A stretch of 26,067 nt of DNA from JAPKEZ01 sp047638975 (GCA_047638975.1 JBLINB010000024.1:1-26067), one strand, 5' to 3'. Positions 8,255-16,801 are shown, counted from the first letter of the stretch. The notes: a model not told the origin generated them from the sequence alone. Translations and numbers: made by a program.

Positions 8255-9177
8255 AAGCAGACGTCCTCCAGTTAGATTCATTAGTCGTACGCTATGGCAA
8301 GTACGAAGCCCTTCACGGTATCAGCGCCAATTTCAGTGGTGGATGCCTTGGCTTACTCGGCGCCAATGGTGCTGGCAAGTCATCGATGTTACGTTCGATA
8401 CTTGGGCTCATTCGCCCACATTCCGGTAAGGTAACTATTTTAGGCGAAGATGCCGCGACTAATGGCCTAAGCCTACGCTCACGCATCGGCTACATGCCAG
8501 AGCGCGATTCGTTTATTGGCGCAATCTCTGGCGTACGCGGCATTGCGCACTTAGCACAGATATGCGGCATCCCGCGTGACGATGCTATGTTACGCGCACA
8601 TGATGTCATGCATTTTGTAGGTCTCGGCGAAGAACGCTACCGCGAGGTCAGCACTTATTCTGTCGGCATGCGCCAGCGCTACAAATTAGCTGCGGCACTC
8701 TCGCATGACCCTGACATTTTATTTCTCGACGAACCCACTAACGGCCTCGATCCTAAATCGCGGGCGCGTATGCTTGGCTTAATCGAGCGCGTCACTGCCG
8801 AGTACGACATTCATTTGATACTAGCCAGTCACCTCTTGCCAGATGTTGAACGTATTTGCGATCAAGTATGGGTGCTCGACGACGGCAATCTAAAACAAAC
8901 CGCCACTGTCGCTGAATTAACTGCAGCAGCACGCGGTGCCAAGCGAGTGCGTGTCAGTCACGAACAATCGCAAAGCTTTAAAGACGTTGCAATACAACAA
9001 AACTACCTAGTGGTGCCCGGCAAACACCAAGGAGAATTTGTGGTCTCACGCGACGAAGACATCGTAAGTTCAGCAATGATTTTTGAATTAGCTAACAGCG
9101 CCCAAGTAAATCTACTCGGGGTGCATCCTGCCGCGCGTTCGCTCGAAGACGCATTCCTCGAAGCACTAGAAGCATGA
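8251..9177 (+). CDS. ABC transporter ATP-binding protein (ABC-2 type), copy 1
   Basis: A 308-residue ABC ATPase. Walker A is G-A-N-G-A-G-K-S-S (37-45), the Q-loop region is Y-M-P-E, the signature is Y-S-V-G-M-R-Q, Walker B is I-L-F-L-D-E-P and the H-loop is L-A-S-H. A C-terminal extension of about 90 residues is typical of CcmA/NosF-like exporter ATPases. It should power the permease encoded next, with which it overlaps by ATGA. Substrate is unknown. The signature deviates from L-S-G-G-Q, as is common in this ABC-2 subfamily. Confidence 0.93.
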   Translation: MKADVLQLDSLVVRYGKYEALHGISANFSGGCLGLLGANGAGKSSMLRSILGLIRPHSGKVTILGEDAATNGLSLRSRIGYMPERDSFIGAISGVRGIAHLAQICGIPRDDAMLRAHDVMHFVGLGEERYREVSTYSVGMRQRYKLAAALSHDPDILFLDEPTNGLDPKSRARMLGLIERVTAEYDIHLILASHLLPDVERICDQVWVLDDGNLKQTATVAELTAAARGAKRVRVSHEQSQSFKDVAIQQNYLVVPGKHQGEFVVSRDEDIVSSAMIFELANSAQVNLLGVHPAARSLEDAFLEALEA

Positions 9178-10079
9178 CTTTCAAAGCCGCAGAATACGCT
9201 AGATACACTGGCGCACGCTCAAAAACACCTGCCTGGATGCCGCTTGCCGAATTAGCGATTGAACGTGGATGGAAATCTAAGTGGGTACGCCGCATCACCA
9301 GCATGTCTCTGATGATGGCCTTAGGCTTAGTGATACTGATGTATGTGCTTAATCAAATTATGCCATCATGGCGCGATTTGACTCAACAGGTCGGCGTTCT
9401 AGCTGGCCAAGAAAGCGACGCCTTCGTTATCGATGCTGGTATTTATCTACAATTTTTACGCTTTTTTGTGTACCCAGTACTTTTGCCACTGTCGTTACTT
9501 TTTGGCTACGATTTGATTTCTAAAGATATAGAGACCAACGCCCTCGACGCTTATTTCTCGCGCCCCATCAGCCCACTGAGTTACATCATGGGCCGCAGCC
9601 TAGCCTTCGTCGGCTTTTTGATGGCGGCAACCTTCGTGCCAATACTATTGGTATGGATAGCCGACTGGGCAACTTCCGACGCTGCGCATTTTGATTTAAT
9701 TTCTCACGTACCTTGGGGGATGTTCTGGTCACTACTGTTGATCTCAGTAACACTCGCCCTACTCGTACAGGCGATAACCACCATCACTAAAAGTGGTATG
9801 TGGACGAACATCACATTTGTGTTTATCTTTGTCGTAATGCATATGCTGTCACAAATTTTATATTTCATCACTGATGAGCCTGCGGTGCGGGCTTTATCAG
9901 TACTGCATAACACCGGGGTGGTCTGCGCAGTAGCGCTTAATGAAATTCCGGCAATTTCGGAAGACACGATCTTGTCTTCCGCTCCACCGAATGTGTCGCT
10001 TAATATAATGATTGCCACATCCGTAATCTCTTTCCTAATCGTATACCGCGGGTTGAAGCGCCGTACTTTCCTAGGATGA
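9174..10079 (+). CDS. ABC-2 type permease, copy 1
   Basis: A 301-residue integral membrane protein with a soluble N-terminus of about 40 residues and about six membrane segments (near residues 42-65, 95-120, 135-160, 178-203, 210-235 and 275-293). The second segment is followed by F-G-Y-D-L-I-S-K-D-I-E, then S-R-P-I-S, the loop characteristic of ABC-2 permeases such as NosY. It partners with the upstream ATPase and is joined to both neighbours by ATGA overlaps. Nothing in the sequence reveals the substrate. Confidence 0.85.
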   Translation: MTFKAAEYARYTGARSKTPAWMPLAELAIERGWKSKWVRRITSMSLMMALGLVILMYVLNQIMPSWRDLTQQVGVLAGQESDAFVIDAGIYLQFLRFFVYPVLLPLSLLFGYDLISKDIETNALDAYFSRPISPLSYIMGRSLAFVGFLMAATFVPILLVWIADWATSDAAHFDLISHVPWGMFWSLLLISVTLALLVQAITTITKSGMWTNITFVFIFVVMHMLSQILYFITDEPAVRALSVLHNTGVVCAVALNEIPAISEDTILSSAPPNVSLNIMIATSVISFLIVYRGLKRRTFLG

Positions 10080-11005
10080 GTGCTCCCGCAATTGTATGTG
10101 ACAACTTGTCACGTTGGTATGGCGAAGTACAAGGCCTCGCCGGCTTAGACGTAACGCTCGATCAAGGGGTTTTCGGTTTACTTGGGCCTAATGGTTCCGG
10201 AAAATCTACGCTGATGCGTTTGCTCACCGGGCAAATTCATGCGTCACGCGGCACCGTCAAAATATTTGGCGAGAGCATGACGCCTGGCAATTACCGTCCC
10301 TTACGCCATATCGGCTATGCGGTTGGCGAAGACGTCCACTTCGAACACGAGCGCGCTATTGATTTCATGAAGATGCTAGCCGTACTCGGCGGCGAGAGTG
10401 GCAAGTCAGCAGAACGACGCGCCATCAAGGCTCTAGATTTTATGGGCATGGCCGACAAGGCTGGCGTAAGGTTGCGCGAGATGTCGAAAGGAATGCGTCA
10501 ACGCGTCAAAGTGGCTCAAGCTTTATTGTTCGAGCCCGACTTACTGCTACTCGACGAGCCACTCAACGGCATGGATCCCATCAATCGTCGTCACACTATC
10601 GATCGTGTGCGTGAATGGGGTGAAAGCGGACGCACGGTATTGCTCGCTTCGCACGTACTGCATGAAGTAGAATCGGTCACGGATCGCCTCATCATGCTGC
10701 ATCACGGCCGACTATTAGCCGAAGGACGACTCGCCGATATTCGAGAACTTGTCGATCGCAAGCCTCGCCGCGCTACTGTAAAAGGTGAAAACATGCGTGC
10801 GCTCATTGCCGAGCTACTCAGCGATGAGTTAATCACCGGTTTCAACCATGACATCGATGACCGCTTCCACCTCGACACTTTCAATCTGCCCTTGCTGTTA
10901 AAGAAGTTAGGCACCTACGGGCGCGACGGCATTATTGAAACACTCGAAACCGACGATCAAGAACTCGAACTCGTTTACGCCCTCTTACTTTCTGATCACG
11001 CATGA
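10076..11005 (+). CDS. ABC transporter ATP-binding protein (ABC-2 type), copy 2
   Basis: A 309-residue ABC ATPase. Walker A is G-P-N-G-S-G-K-S-T (37-45), the signature is M-S-K-G-M-R-Q-R, Walker B is L-L-L-L-D-E-P and the H-loop is L-A-S-H-V-L. The C-terminal extension resembles that of the first ATPase, but sequence differences show that they are old paralogues, not a recent duplication. ATGA overlaps on both sides couple it to permease 1 and permease 2. The four proteins could form two separate exporters or one mixed complex. Confidence 0.93.
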   Translation: MSAPAIVCDNLSRWYGEVQGLAGLDVTLDQGVFGLLGPNGSGKSTLMRLLTGQIHASRGTVKIFGESMTPGNYRPLRHIGYAVGEDVHFEHERAIDFMKMLAVLGGESGKSAERRAIKALDFMGMADKAGVRLREMSKGMRQRVKVAQALLFEPDLLLLDEPLNGMDPINRRHTIDRVREWGESGRTVLLASHVLHEVESVTDRLIMLHHGRLLAEGRLADIRELVDRKPRRATVKGENMRALIAELLSDELITGFNHDIDDRFHLDTFNLPLLLKKLGTYGRDGIIETLETDDQELELVYALLLSDHA

Positions 11006-11775
11006 TTAACGCCATCAAATCTTTGGCCTCATTTACTTGGCGTAGTCGCATGCATAATGCGGGCGTGATTGTGTTCCTAGCAGTGGCGTTAATTCCATCT
11101 GCTGTTGCACTAGTAGCGATTAGGTTTGGCGCCGTAGAGCCTGGCGGCGAATTAGATTTACTACGCGAGATCGTTATACCGATTAACGTATATTTTACGC
11201 TGCCGTTCATCGCGCTTTTTCTAACCTTGCCCACGATTGGCGCGCTCTACGAAAAAGGAGCTATCGCTTACATCTTTACGCGTCCAACCCCGCGATGGGC
11301 TTGCATATGCGGATTGTTTCTAGGCAGCGTGTTGTCGGCTATGCCGTTGTTGCTCGTTTCCGCACTTAGCCCTTCACTGGTCGGTGCTCTTTTCACCGAA
11401 GCTAATTTCGGAGAATTGTTCACGCTCGGCCTGAATCACTGCTTGCTGTTGATTATCGCTCTATTGCCATATAGCGCGCTATGTATCTTGCTAGCCATTT
11501 GGTCTAAGAAACCTTTACTCTGGGCTGCATTCTTGTTGTTCTTTTGGGGGTCCATCATTGGCTCTCTGCCGGGCGATGCGAAATCTTGGTCCATGCATCA
11601 CTATGTCATGGGTCTTGCCAAATCATTATGCGGCATCGACAAAGTAGCATCCGGACTCCTGCCCCCTAGCGCTGATCCTCCGGCCAACATCATGAGTGTG
11701 ATAGTACTACTCGGTCTAAGCTGTGTGTTTATTTACCTAGCGCAATTAGCTGCCAAGAAACGCGACATTTACTAA
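11002..11775 (+). CDS. ABC-2 type permease, copy 2
   Basis: A 257-residue membrane protein with about six hydrophobic segments (near residues 20-37, 55-78, 92-120, 130-160, 168-185 and 232-250). The second is followed by G-A-L-Y-E-K-G-A-I-A-Y and T-R-P-T-P-R, equivalent to the ABC-2 loop seen in permease 1. It lacks the N-terminal extension of permease 1. It follows ATPase 2 with an ATGA overlap, and its TAA stop overlaps the next ATG by one base. Transport substrate unknown. Confidence 0.82.
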   Translation: MINAIKSLASFTWRSRMHNAGVIVFLAVALIPSAVALVAIRFGAVEPGGELDLLREIVIPINVYFTLPFIALFLTLPTIGALYEKGAIAYIFTRPTPRWACICGLFLGSVLSAMPLLLVSALSPSLVGALFTEANFGELFTLGLNHCLLLIIALLPYSALCILLAIWSKKPLLWAAFLLFFWGSIIGSLPGDAKSWSMHHYVMGLAKSLCGIDKVASGLLPPSADPPANIMSVIVLLGLSCVFIYLAQLAAKKRDIY

Positions 11776-12662
11776 TGGCTATCATTCGATGCCTAAGTGA
11801 ATGGCAACAGCGTACTGCTGATTACCCCTTAGTAGCTAACTGCACTTCGGTGCTGATGGCAGCAGCCGATTACTTCACCGTTGCTGAAGCGCAAAACAGT
11901 CACATGCGCGACGAGCACGGCAACCTGCGCCAAATCGATAAACGCCAAGCGGCTAGCGAATGGCAGCAATTGCATGATGCTTTCGTAGACAGTGGCTTAA
12001 GTGTGGCTATTCTCGATGCCGCCCCTCAGTTGCCTGACTTATGTTTCACGGCTAACCCAAGCTTTGTAGTGCCGCATAAACAACACATCTGGAAAAGCCA
12101 CATGGCGCATCCATCGCGCCAGCCCGAAGTAGAACTACATGCTAAGTTTTTCAGGTCTCAAGGCTTCGATATTAAAGAGCTATCTGCAACCGGCATAAAA
12201 TTCGAAGGCAACGGTGATGGCTTATGGCATCCGCAACGTTTTTTGCTGCATGCCGCAGTTGGGCAGCGTAGTGATTTACAGGCCTGGCAGGAAATAGATG
12301 CCGCATATCCAGAGCTAGATATTTTACTCTATGCATTGCAGCATCCAGATTTTTATCATCTAGACACCGCGCTTGCGTGTCTAGATCAAGACACTGCGCT
12401 AATAGTCAAAGACGCTTTTACTGTAGAGGCTCTCGAATTATTAAACGCCGCTTTTAGCGGCCTCATCGAGCTCAGCGAAGACGAGGCATTCCAATTTGCC
12501 GGAAACGCTTTTTGCGCTGATGGCAAGAACGTGTTCTTAGAGCAAGGTTGCGATAGCTTATACGAAAAACTTAATGCGCGCGGTTTTTGCGCACACCCAG
12601 TGCCTACGCAACAGTTTCGGTTTTCTGGCGGCTCAGTTTTTTGTCTGAAACAGTCTTTTTAG
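11775..12662 (+). CDS. Amidinotransferase/DDAH-fold guanidine-modifying hydrolase
   Basis: A 295-residue protein of the pentein superfamily (arginine deiminase, DDAH, amidinotransferase). Visible motifs are P-D-L-C-F-T-A-N (D88, N94), F-E-G-N-G-D (E144, D148), F-Y-H-L-D (H195) and C-terminal G-G-S-V-F-C with catalytic C290. The family attacks the guanidinium carbon of arginine-like substrates through that cysteine. The sequence resembles the arginine dihydrolase/deiminase-related branch (ArgZ or AgrE N-terminal type) as much as true DDAH, so the substrate is open. It is the last gene of the parvulin-ABC operon. Its last 59 bases, including the C290 codon at 12642-12644, overlap the end of ddl on the other strand. 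Confidence 0.82.
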   Translation: MAIIRCLSEWQQRTADYPLVANCTSVLMAAADYFTVAEAQNSHMRDEHGNLRQIDKRQAASEWQQLHDAFVDSGLSVAILDAAPQLPDLCFTANPSFVVPHKQHIWKSHMAHPSRQPEVELHAKFFRSQGFDIKELSATGIKFEGNGDGLWHPQRFLLHAAVGQRSDLQAWQEIDAAYPELDILLYALQHPDFYHLDTALACLDQDTALIVKDAFTVEALELLNAAFSGLIELSEDEAFQFAGNAFCADGKNVFLEQGCDSLYEKLNARGFCAHPVPTQQFRFSGGSVFCLKQSF

Positions 12663-13692
12663 ACATCGCAAATACGATCATGTGATCGACCAAAGCACCA
12701 AACTCATAACCAGAGTTTTTCATTAATTTAGGAAACATAGAAATGGGTGTAAAGCCCGGAATAGTATTCACTTCATTCAAAGCAAAGCGTCCTGTTTTTT
12801 TATCTAAGAGGAAGTCGACGCGCGCATAGCCTTCAAGGCGCAATACTTTAAATGCTTCAAGAGCCACGGTGCGCAACTGTTCTGCCATGCCCGGAGAAAT
12901 ACTGTCTGATGGTATAACTATTTTGGCGCTATCGTTGGTGTACTTATTATCGTAGTCGTACCAACCTTCGACTTTTATTTCTCCGGGTAGAGAAACGACA
13001 GGCACTTTGCCATCAAGGATAGCCACTTCGTATTCTGCGCCTTCAGCGGCAGGCTCGACCAAAATAAAGTCAGAATATTTAAATGCCTTTTCTAATGCCG
13101 GGACTAACTGCTCTGCCTCTTCAACACGCGATACGCCAACCGACGAACCTTGCTGAGTTGGCTTAACATACATCGGATAAGAAAAACGTTGAGCTATTTT
13201 CGAGGCCACATCAAGCGCATCCGTTTGCCAATCGACAAGCGATACATCTACCCATGGCAACACCGGCAAATTTGCTGAACGCAACATATGCTTAGTGATT
13301 GATTTGTCCATGGCCACCGCTGATCCTAAACAGCCACTGCCGACAAAATGGACGCCCTGCACTTCTAGCCATCCTTGAATACTGCCGTCTTCGCCACCTG
13401 GGCCATGCAGCACTGGAAAGACGACATCAATGTCTGCTGGCAAATAAGGAGCGTGTCCGCTGCTATCAAATTCTTCGCCCGCGAGCATGGCACGTGAGTT
13501 TTTATCGTCAAGCCACTGACCATCGCGCGTAATGCCTATATGATGAACCACATAACGTTGTGGGCTTAAATTCGCACGCACAGCACGCGCGGAGCGTAAA
13601 CTAATCTCATGTTCTTCTGAGGTACCGCCAAACAGGAGGCACAAATTAGTGAGCGGCGTTGAAGTAGTCATGTCAGCAGAATAACTTATCAT
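12604..13692 (-). CDS. ddl: D-alanine--D-alanine ligase
   Basis: An ATP-grasp enzyme of 355-362 residues making D-Ala-D-Ala for peptidoglycan in the cytoplasm. Motifs in order are L-F-G-G-T-S-E-E-H-E-I-S near the start, H-G-P-G-G-E-D-G, Y-V-K-P-T-Q-Q-G-S-S-V-G-V, I-L-V-E-P, R-V-D-F-L and N-E-V-N-T-I-P-G-F-T-P, all expected for Ddl. A tail of about 20 basic residues after the fold runs into the convergent hydrolase gene. I chose the ATG at 13692 because a TAGAAT promoter element ends 8 bases before it. The ATG at 13671 is equally good by homology. A longer frame to 13752 would run into the divergent gene. Confidence 0.93.
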   Translation of the reverse strand: MISYSADMTTSTPLTNLCLLFGGTSEEHEISLRSARAVRANLSPQRYVVHHIGITRDGQWLDDKNSRAMLAGEEFDSSGHAPYLPADIDVVFPVLHGPGGEDGSIQGWLEVQGVHFVGSGCLGSAVAMDKSITKHMLRSANLPVLPWVDVSLVDWQTDALDVASKIAQRFSYPMYVKPTQQGSSVGVSRVEEAEQLVPALEKAFKYSDFILVEPAAEGAEYEVAILDGKVPVVSLPGEIKVEGWYDYDNKYTNDSAKIVIPSDSISPGMAEQLRTVALEAFKVLRLEGYARVDFLLDKKTGRFALNEVNTIPGFTPISMFPKLMKNSGYEFGALVDHMIVFAMSKKTVSDKKLSRQKTETVA

Positions 13693-13731
13693 CGCGCGTA
13701 ATTCTAGGATTCCTTTTTTTAGAAATGTCAG
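13693..13731 (-). promoter_or_regulatory. Predicted ddl promoter, nearly leaderless
   Basis: Read on the minus strand, CTGACA (plus 13726-13731) and TAGAAT (plus 13701-13706) are separated by 19 bases. The expected +1 falls one base before the ATG at 13692. The -35 overlaps the first codons of the divergent TPR gene. A second, weaker TATTCT stands 6 bases before the alternative ATG at 13671. Confidence 0.4.
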
Positions 13732-15608
13732 CACATCAACGCATCTGGGCACTGTTAATCCCTGCTATCGCAGCGGTTTTACTGTATGCGCATACTTTTT
13801 CGGCAGATTTTGTTTACGACGATCGCACTTTGCTCGAATTAAACCCCACCATGCAAAGCATGGACGTCGTGCCCAAGGCTTTCGTCACGCCATTCTGGGA
13901 GCTAGTCGATGAAGATTACTATGCTGTGGGCTTTTACCGTCCACTGGCGGCAACTACTTTTGCAGCAACCTGGGTGGTCAGCGATGGCAACCCGCATATT
14001 TTTCACTTGCTGTCGATTTTGATACACGCGTTATGCGCTGTCACACTTACCTTGCTATGCCTCTCATTAGGATGGCGACTGCCAACTGCGTGCATGGCCG
14101 GTACTTTGTTCGCAATTCTTGGCGCGCATTCAGAAGCTGTCGCCTGGATATCCTCGCAACCCGATTTACTCGCCACCCTATTCACACTTATAGGTCTGCG
14201 CTACTTTGTTCTTAAGCGACACTATCGTGCTCCGGCATTTTTCTTTGTCGCATTATTATGCAAAGAGTCACCATTGGCCATCATCATTCTATGTTTGGTT
14301 ATGGCAATCATTCAACGACGTAAATTTTGGCCTTTACTGCTTTGCTTAGCTAGTTATTACCTATTGCGCGTCAACGCCTTCGATACCTGGTCGGCCGGGT
14401 TCGGCAGAGTGAACACGCATCATGGCCTAACTTACATAGAACAGATCACTTTAAGCTTTAAATTACTTGGCCAGCACCTCGGGTTTATGGCAGTTCCGGT
14501 TGGGCATTCACCTTTCCATCCACTGCTGTTAGCGCAAAGTCCGTTCGCACTACACAACTTATTACCTATACTCGGCGCCGTGCTTTCTTTGATTGGCGGG
14601 TTATGGGCTTGGCGCCGCAAGTCTTCTTGCACAGCAAGTGTACGCATCGGGTTGGGGCTTATGTTTTTCGGAATCGCGCCGGTACTGAACACTTTTGCAA
14701 TGGGACAATATCCGTTCGCCGAACGCTTTGGTTACTTAGCAAGCGCTGGCTTTGTCATTTTAGTCATTCTATTTTTGACACGCTTGCCCTACCGCAGTAT
14801 CGCTTATGCGGTTGCAGCACTACTGGTGGCTGGCAATGTTTACTCATCCTATGAAGGCAGTAAAAACTGGCGCAGCGAAGCAGATCTATTTCGCTGGGCG
14901 CAACAGTCTTCGCCCAATGCCATGACCGGTCACGTCGAATTCGGACGCCTAATGATAGAGACGGCACAATCCGAAGCAGACCCACAACGCCGTGCTAACT
15001 ATGCGCAATTGGCCTTAGCGGCCTATACGAAAAGCGATGAGATTGATGTTGATAAAGTGTTTTGCACCACTATCGAGCGCTACAAGGCTAATGTCGGCAA
15101 AGCTGACGCACTATTCTTCCTCGACGAAGTAGACAATGCTAAAAAAGTCTATAAGCGAGTCGTTGGCCACTACGGACGCGCTCCAGAGGCATTCATCGGA
15201 TTGGGCAATTGCGATACACAGGCGGCATCTCAATACTTGAGTCAGTCCCAAAATATTGCTGCTAAAAACCTTTATACCTCTGCGATACATGCGTTCAATA
15301 CCGCATTGGATCAGAGCCCCGGCATCGAAGCCGCAATAATCGGCAAAGCCAAAGCCTTGGTCATGGTAGTGCATGTTGACGGCGGCATTAGCAGTCCCTT
15401 TTTTGAAGAAGCTTTAATCACCAGCCAATTTGCGCTACAAGTTTCGCCGAACGATTTTATTCTACTGCTAAATTTAGTCGCCTTATACGACGCTGCCAAC
15501 AAGCGTAATGTCGCAATTGCGCCGCTACGTGCCTATATCGCGCGTAACCCACAGCATCCAGAAATTAAAATGCTACAGCAATTGCTTCTTGAGTTTACGA
15601 GTCAATAG
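13725..15608 (+). CDS. TMTC-like multi-pass membrane protein with C-terminal TPRs
   Basis: A 627-residue protein. The first ~390 residues contain about ten membrane segments. The first extracytoplasmic loop carries the acidic pair D32-D33 in V-Y-D-D-R, then F-Y-R-P-L, H-S-E-A-V-A-W-I and L-C-K-E-S, which together are the pattern of TMTC/GT-C family O-mannosyltransferase-like proteins. The C-terminal ~230 residues are helical TPR-like repeats (L-A-A-Y-T-K-S, A-F-I-G-L-G-N, A-F-N-T-A-L). By family analogy it may transfer sugar from a lipid carrier to an exported acceptor; activity is inferred only. It is transcribed away from ddl and toward the mqnC group. No Shine-Dalgarno motif; a TAGGAT at 13705-13710 could give a leader of about 8 bases. 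Confidence 0.78.
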   Translation: MSAHQRIWALLIPAIAAVLLYAHTFSADFVYDDRTLLELNPTMQSMDVVPKAFVTPFWELVDEDYYAVGFYRPLAATTFAATWVVSDGNPHIFHLLSILIHALCAVTLTLLCLSLGWRLPTACMAGTLFAILGAHSEAVAWISSQPDLLATLFTLIGLRYFVLKRHYRAPAFFFVALLCKESPLAIIILCLVMAIIQRRKFWPLLLCLASYYLLRVNAFDTWSAGFGRVNTHHGLTYIEQITLSFKLLGQHLGFMAVPVGHSPFHPLLLAQSPFALHNLLPILGAVLSLIGGLWAWRRKSSCTASVRIGLGLMFFGIAPVLNTFAMGQYPFAERFGYLASAGFVILVILFLTRLPYRSIAYAVAALLVAGNVYSSYEGSKNWRSEADLFRWAQQSSPNAMTGHVEFGRLMIETAQSEADPQRRANYAQLALAAYTKSDEIDVDKVFCTTIERYKANVGKADALFFLDEVDNAKKVYKRVVGHYGRAPEAFIGLGNCDTQAASQYLSQSQNIAAKNLYTSAIHAFNTALDQSPGIEAAIIGKAKALVMVVHVDGGISSPFFEEALITSQFALQVSPNDFILLLNLVALYDAANKRNVAIAPLRAYIARNPQHPEIKMLQQLLLEFTSQ

Positions 15609-15617
15609 AATAGTGGC
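15582..15617 (+). promoter_or_regulatory. Predicted promoter, leaderless type, before the small membrane protein
   Basis: TTGCTT (15582-15587) and TAGAAT (15606-15611) are separated by 18 bases. The ATG at 15618 is exactly at the expected +1. The -10 includes the stop codon of the preceding TPR gene, so chance agreement is possible. Confidence 0.4.
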
Positions 15618-16040
15618 ATGACTGTCGCTACACCAAAACACTTTTACCCTGTCGCTATTTTCTCGCTTCTATGGGCAACCATGGGCTGCGTTGATTACAC
15701 CATGACGCAAGGGGCTAACGAAGCTTACCTCGAGGCCTTTAGTGCAGAGGAATTAGAATACTTCAACAACCTCCCGATATGGGTTGTTGCAGCATGGGCG
15801 TTAGCGGTGTGGTCGGCATTACTTGCTTCTGTTTTGTTATTATTCAAGAAACAATTTGCTATTACAGTATTTCTTTTTTCACTTCTCTCGATGATAGTGA
15901 GTCATTCTTATACCTACGTCTTTAGTAATGGTGCTGAAGTCATGGGAGGGTCGTCTTCGCTTATCATGCCAACAGCAATCTTATTATTAGCCATATTCTT
16001 TTGGCGTTATGCCGCTTTTATCGTCCGCCCCACTGTTTAA
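15618..16040 (+). CDS. Small four-helix membrane protein of unknown function
   Basis: A 140-residue protein with four predicted membrane segments (about 10-28, 55-77, 82-102 and 114-134). The loop between helices 1 and 2 is acidic and aromatic (A-E-E-L-E-Y-F-N-N-L-P-I-W), a pattern shared with a widespread family of uncharacterised four-helix inner-membrane proteins. No catalytic motif or signal peptide apart from the first helix is seen. It is followed after 3 bases by the glyoxalase gene and then mqnC, so it is probably in one transcription unit with them. Function unknown. Confidence 0.75.
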   Translation: MTVATPKHFYPVAIFSLLWATMGCVDYTMTQGANEAYLEAFSAEELEYFNNLPIWVVAAWALAVWSALLASVLLLFKKQFAITVFLFSLLSMIVSHSYTYVFSNGAEVMGGSSSLIMPTAILLLAIFFWRYAAFIVRPTV

Positions 16041-16043
16041 AAA

Positions 16044-16796
16044 ATGCAATTAGCCCACACCATGCTCCGTGTACGTGACCTAGAAAAATCTCTAGATTTT
16101 TACATTAACTTCCTAGGCTTACACGAAGTCCGCCGTTCTACTATTGGCAACGAAGCCACCTTAGTTTTCTTGGCAGATGATAATCAAACATATTACCTAG
16201 AGCTCACTCACAACCACGATGGTCGCGATTATGAATTAGGTAATCAGTTCGGTCACATCGCCCTAACCACTCACGATCTAGATGCCGTCCGGCAAACTGT
16301 GATTGATAAAGGTTGGTGGTATCGAGAAAGCAAGCCGACTTCTAACTCGCGGTATATCTTTGTGCACGACCCCGATGGTTACGACATTGAGATTTTGCAG
16401 GATAAAGGCGGCGAAACGGTTTCTGTAGAGCACGCCAATATTACGGTTAAAAACATCGAGCGCAGTGTTAAATTCTTCCAGACTGCTTTCCCTGATTGGC
16501 AGGTACGCGATCAAGGCGAAAGCGATCGTAAATGGTTGCACTTTGGTGGCGCCACCGACTATGTGGCTATTGAAGAAGCGCGTGTTAACGCACCGTTAGA
16601 CCGCGGTGAATACATGCGTCCGGACATCAATCATATTGGCTTTGCAGTTAGTGATTTAGCCGCCGTTAAAGAGCGTTTACTCGCCGCAGCTTACACTGAG
16701 GGCATGGCCGTCGAGCCCGACGGAGGATTATTGCGCGCCTACTTCTTTGATGAAGACGGATTTGAATGGGAGTTCATTGAGTACCTGCTAAAATAA
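16044..16796 (+). CDS. Two-domain glyoxalase/VOC-family metalloprotein
   Basis: A 250-residue fusion of two vicinal-oxygen-chelate domains. Domain 1 (1-120) starts like E. coli glyoxalase I and has metal ligands H5, E53, H71 and E116, including Y-E-L-G-x-x-F-G-H-I-A-L and D-P-D-G-Y-D-I-E-I-L. Domain 2 (125-250) has candidate ligands H130, E177, H197 and E243 (N-H-I-G-F-A-V, D-G-F-E-W-E-F). Lactoylglutathione lyase activity is possible for domain 1, but glutathione use in this organism is unknown. Bacterial GloA is normally a single-domain dimer, so the second domain is unusual and may be for another substrate. It lies 3 bases after the membrane-protein stop and 5 bases before mqnC. Confidence 0.88.
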   Translation: MQLAHTMLRVRDLEKSLDFYINFLGLHEVRRSTIGNEATLVFLADDNQTYYLELTHNHDGRDYELGNQFGHIALTTHDLDAVRQTVIDKGWWYRESKPTSNSRYIFVHDPDGYDIEILQDKGGETVSVEHANITVKNIERSVKFFQTAFPDWQVRDQGESDRKWLHFGGATDYVAIEEARVNAPLDRGEYMRPDINHIGFAVSDLAAVKERLLAAAYTEGMAVEPDGGLLRAYFFDEDGFEWEFIEYLLK

Positions 16797-16801
16797 GCAC
16801 T
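16789..16801 (+). promoter_or_regulatory. Possible internal -10 element before mqnC
   Basis: TAAAAT (16789-16794) ends 7 bases before the mqnC ATG, the same spacing as other start sites here. A convincing -35 is lacking (TTGAAT at 16762-16767 is 21 bases away). The hexamer overlaps the glyoxalase stop codon, so it may be coincidental. Confidence 0.25.

Noticed and set aside
9704..10018. A 104-codon minus-strand open frame inside permease 1
   Set aside because: It is a shadow of the membrane-segment codons of the real gene.
8251..11005. The two ABC ATPases as a tandem duplication
   Set aside because: Signature, Walker A and C-terminal sequences differ too much for a recent copy.
13693..13752. 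Longer N-terminus of ddl
   Set aside because: It would overlap the divergent TPR gene and its promoter and adds residues absent from Ddl proteins.
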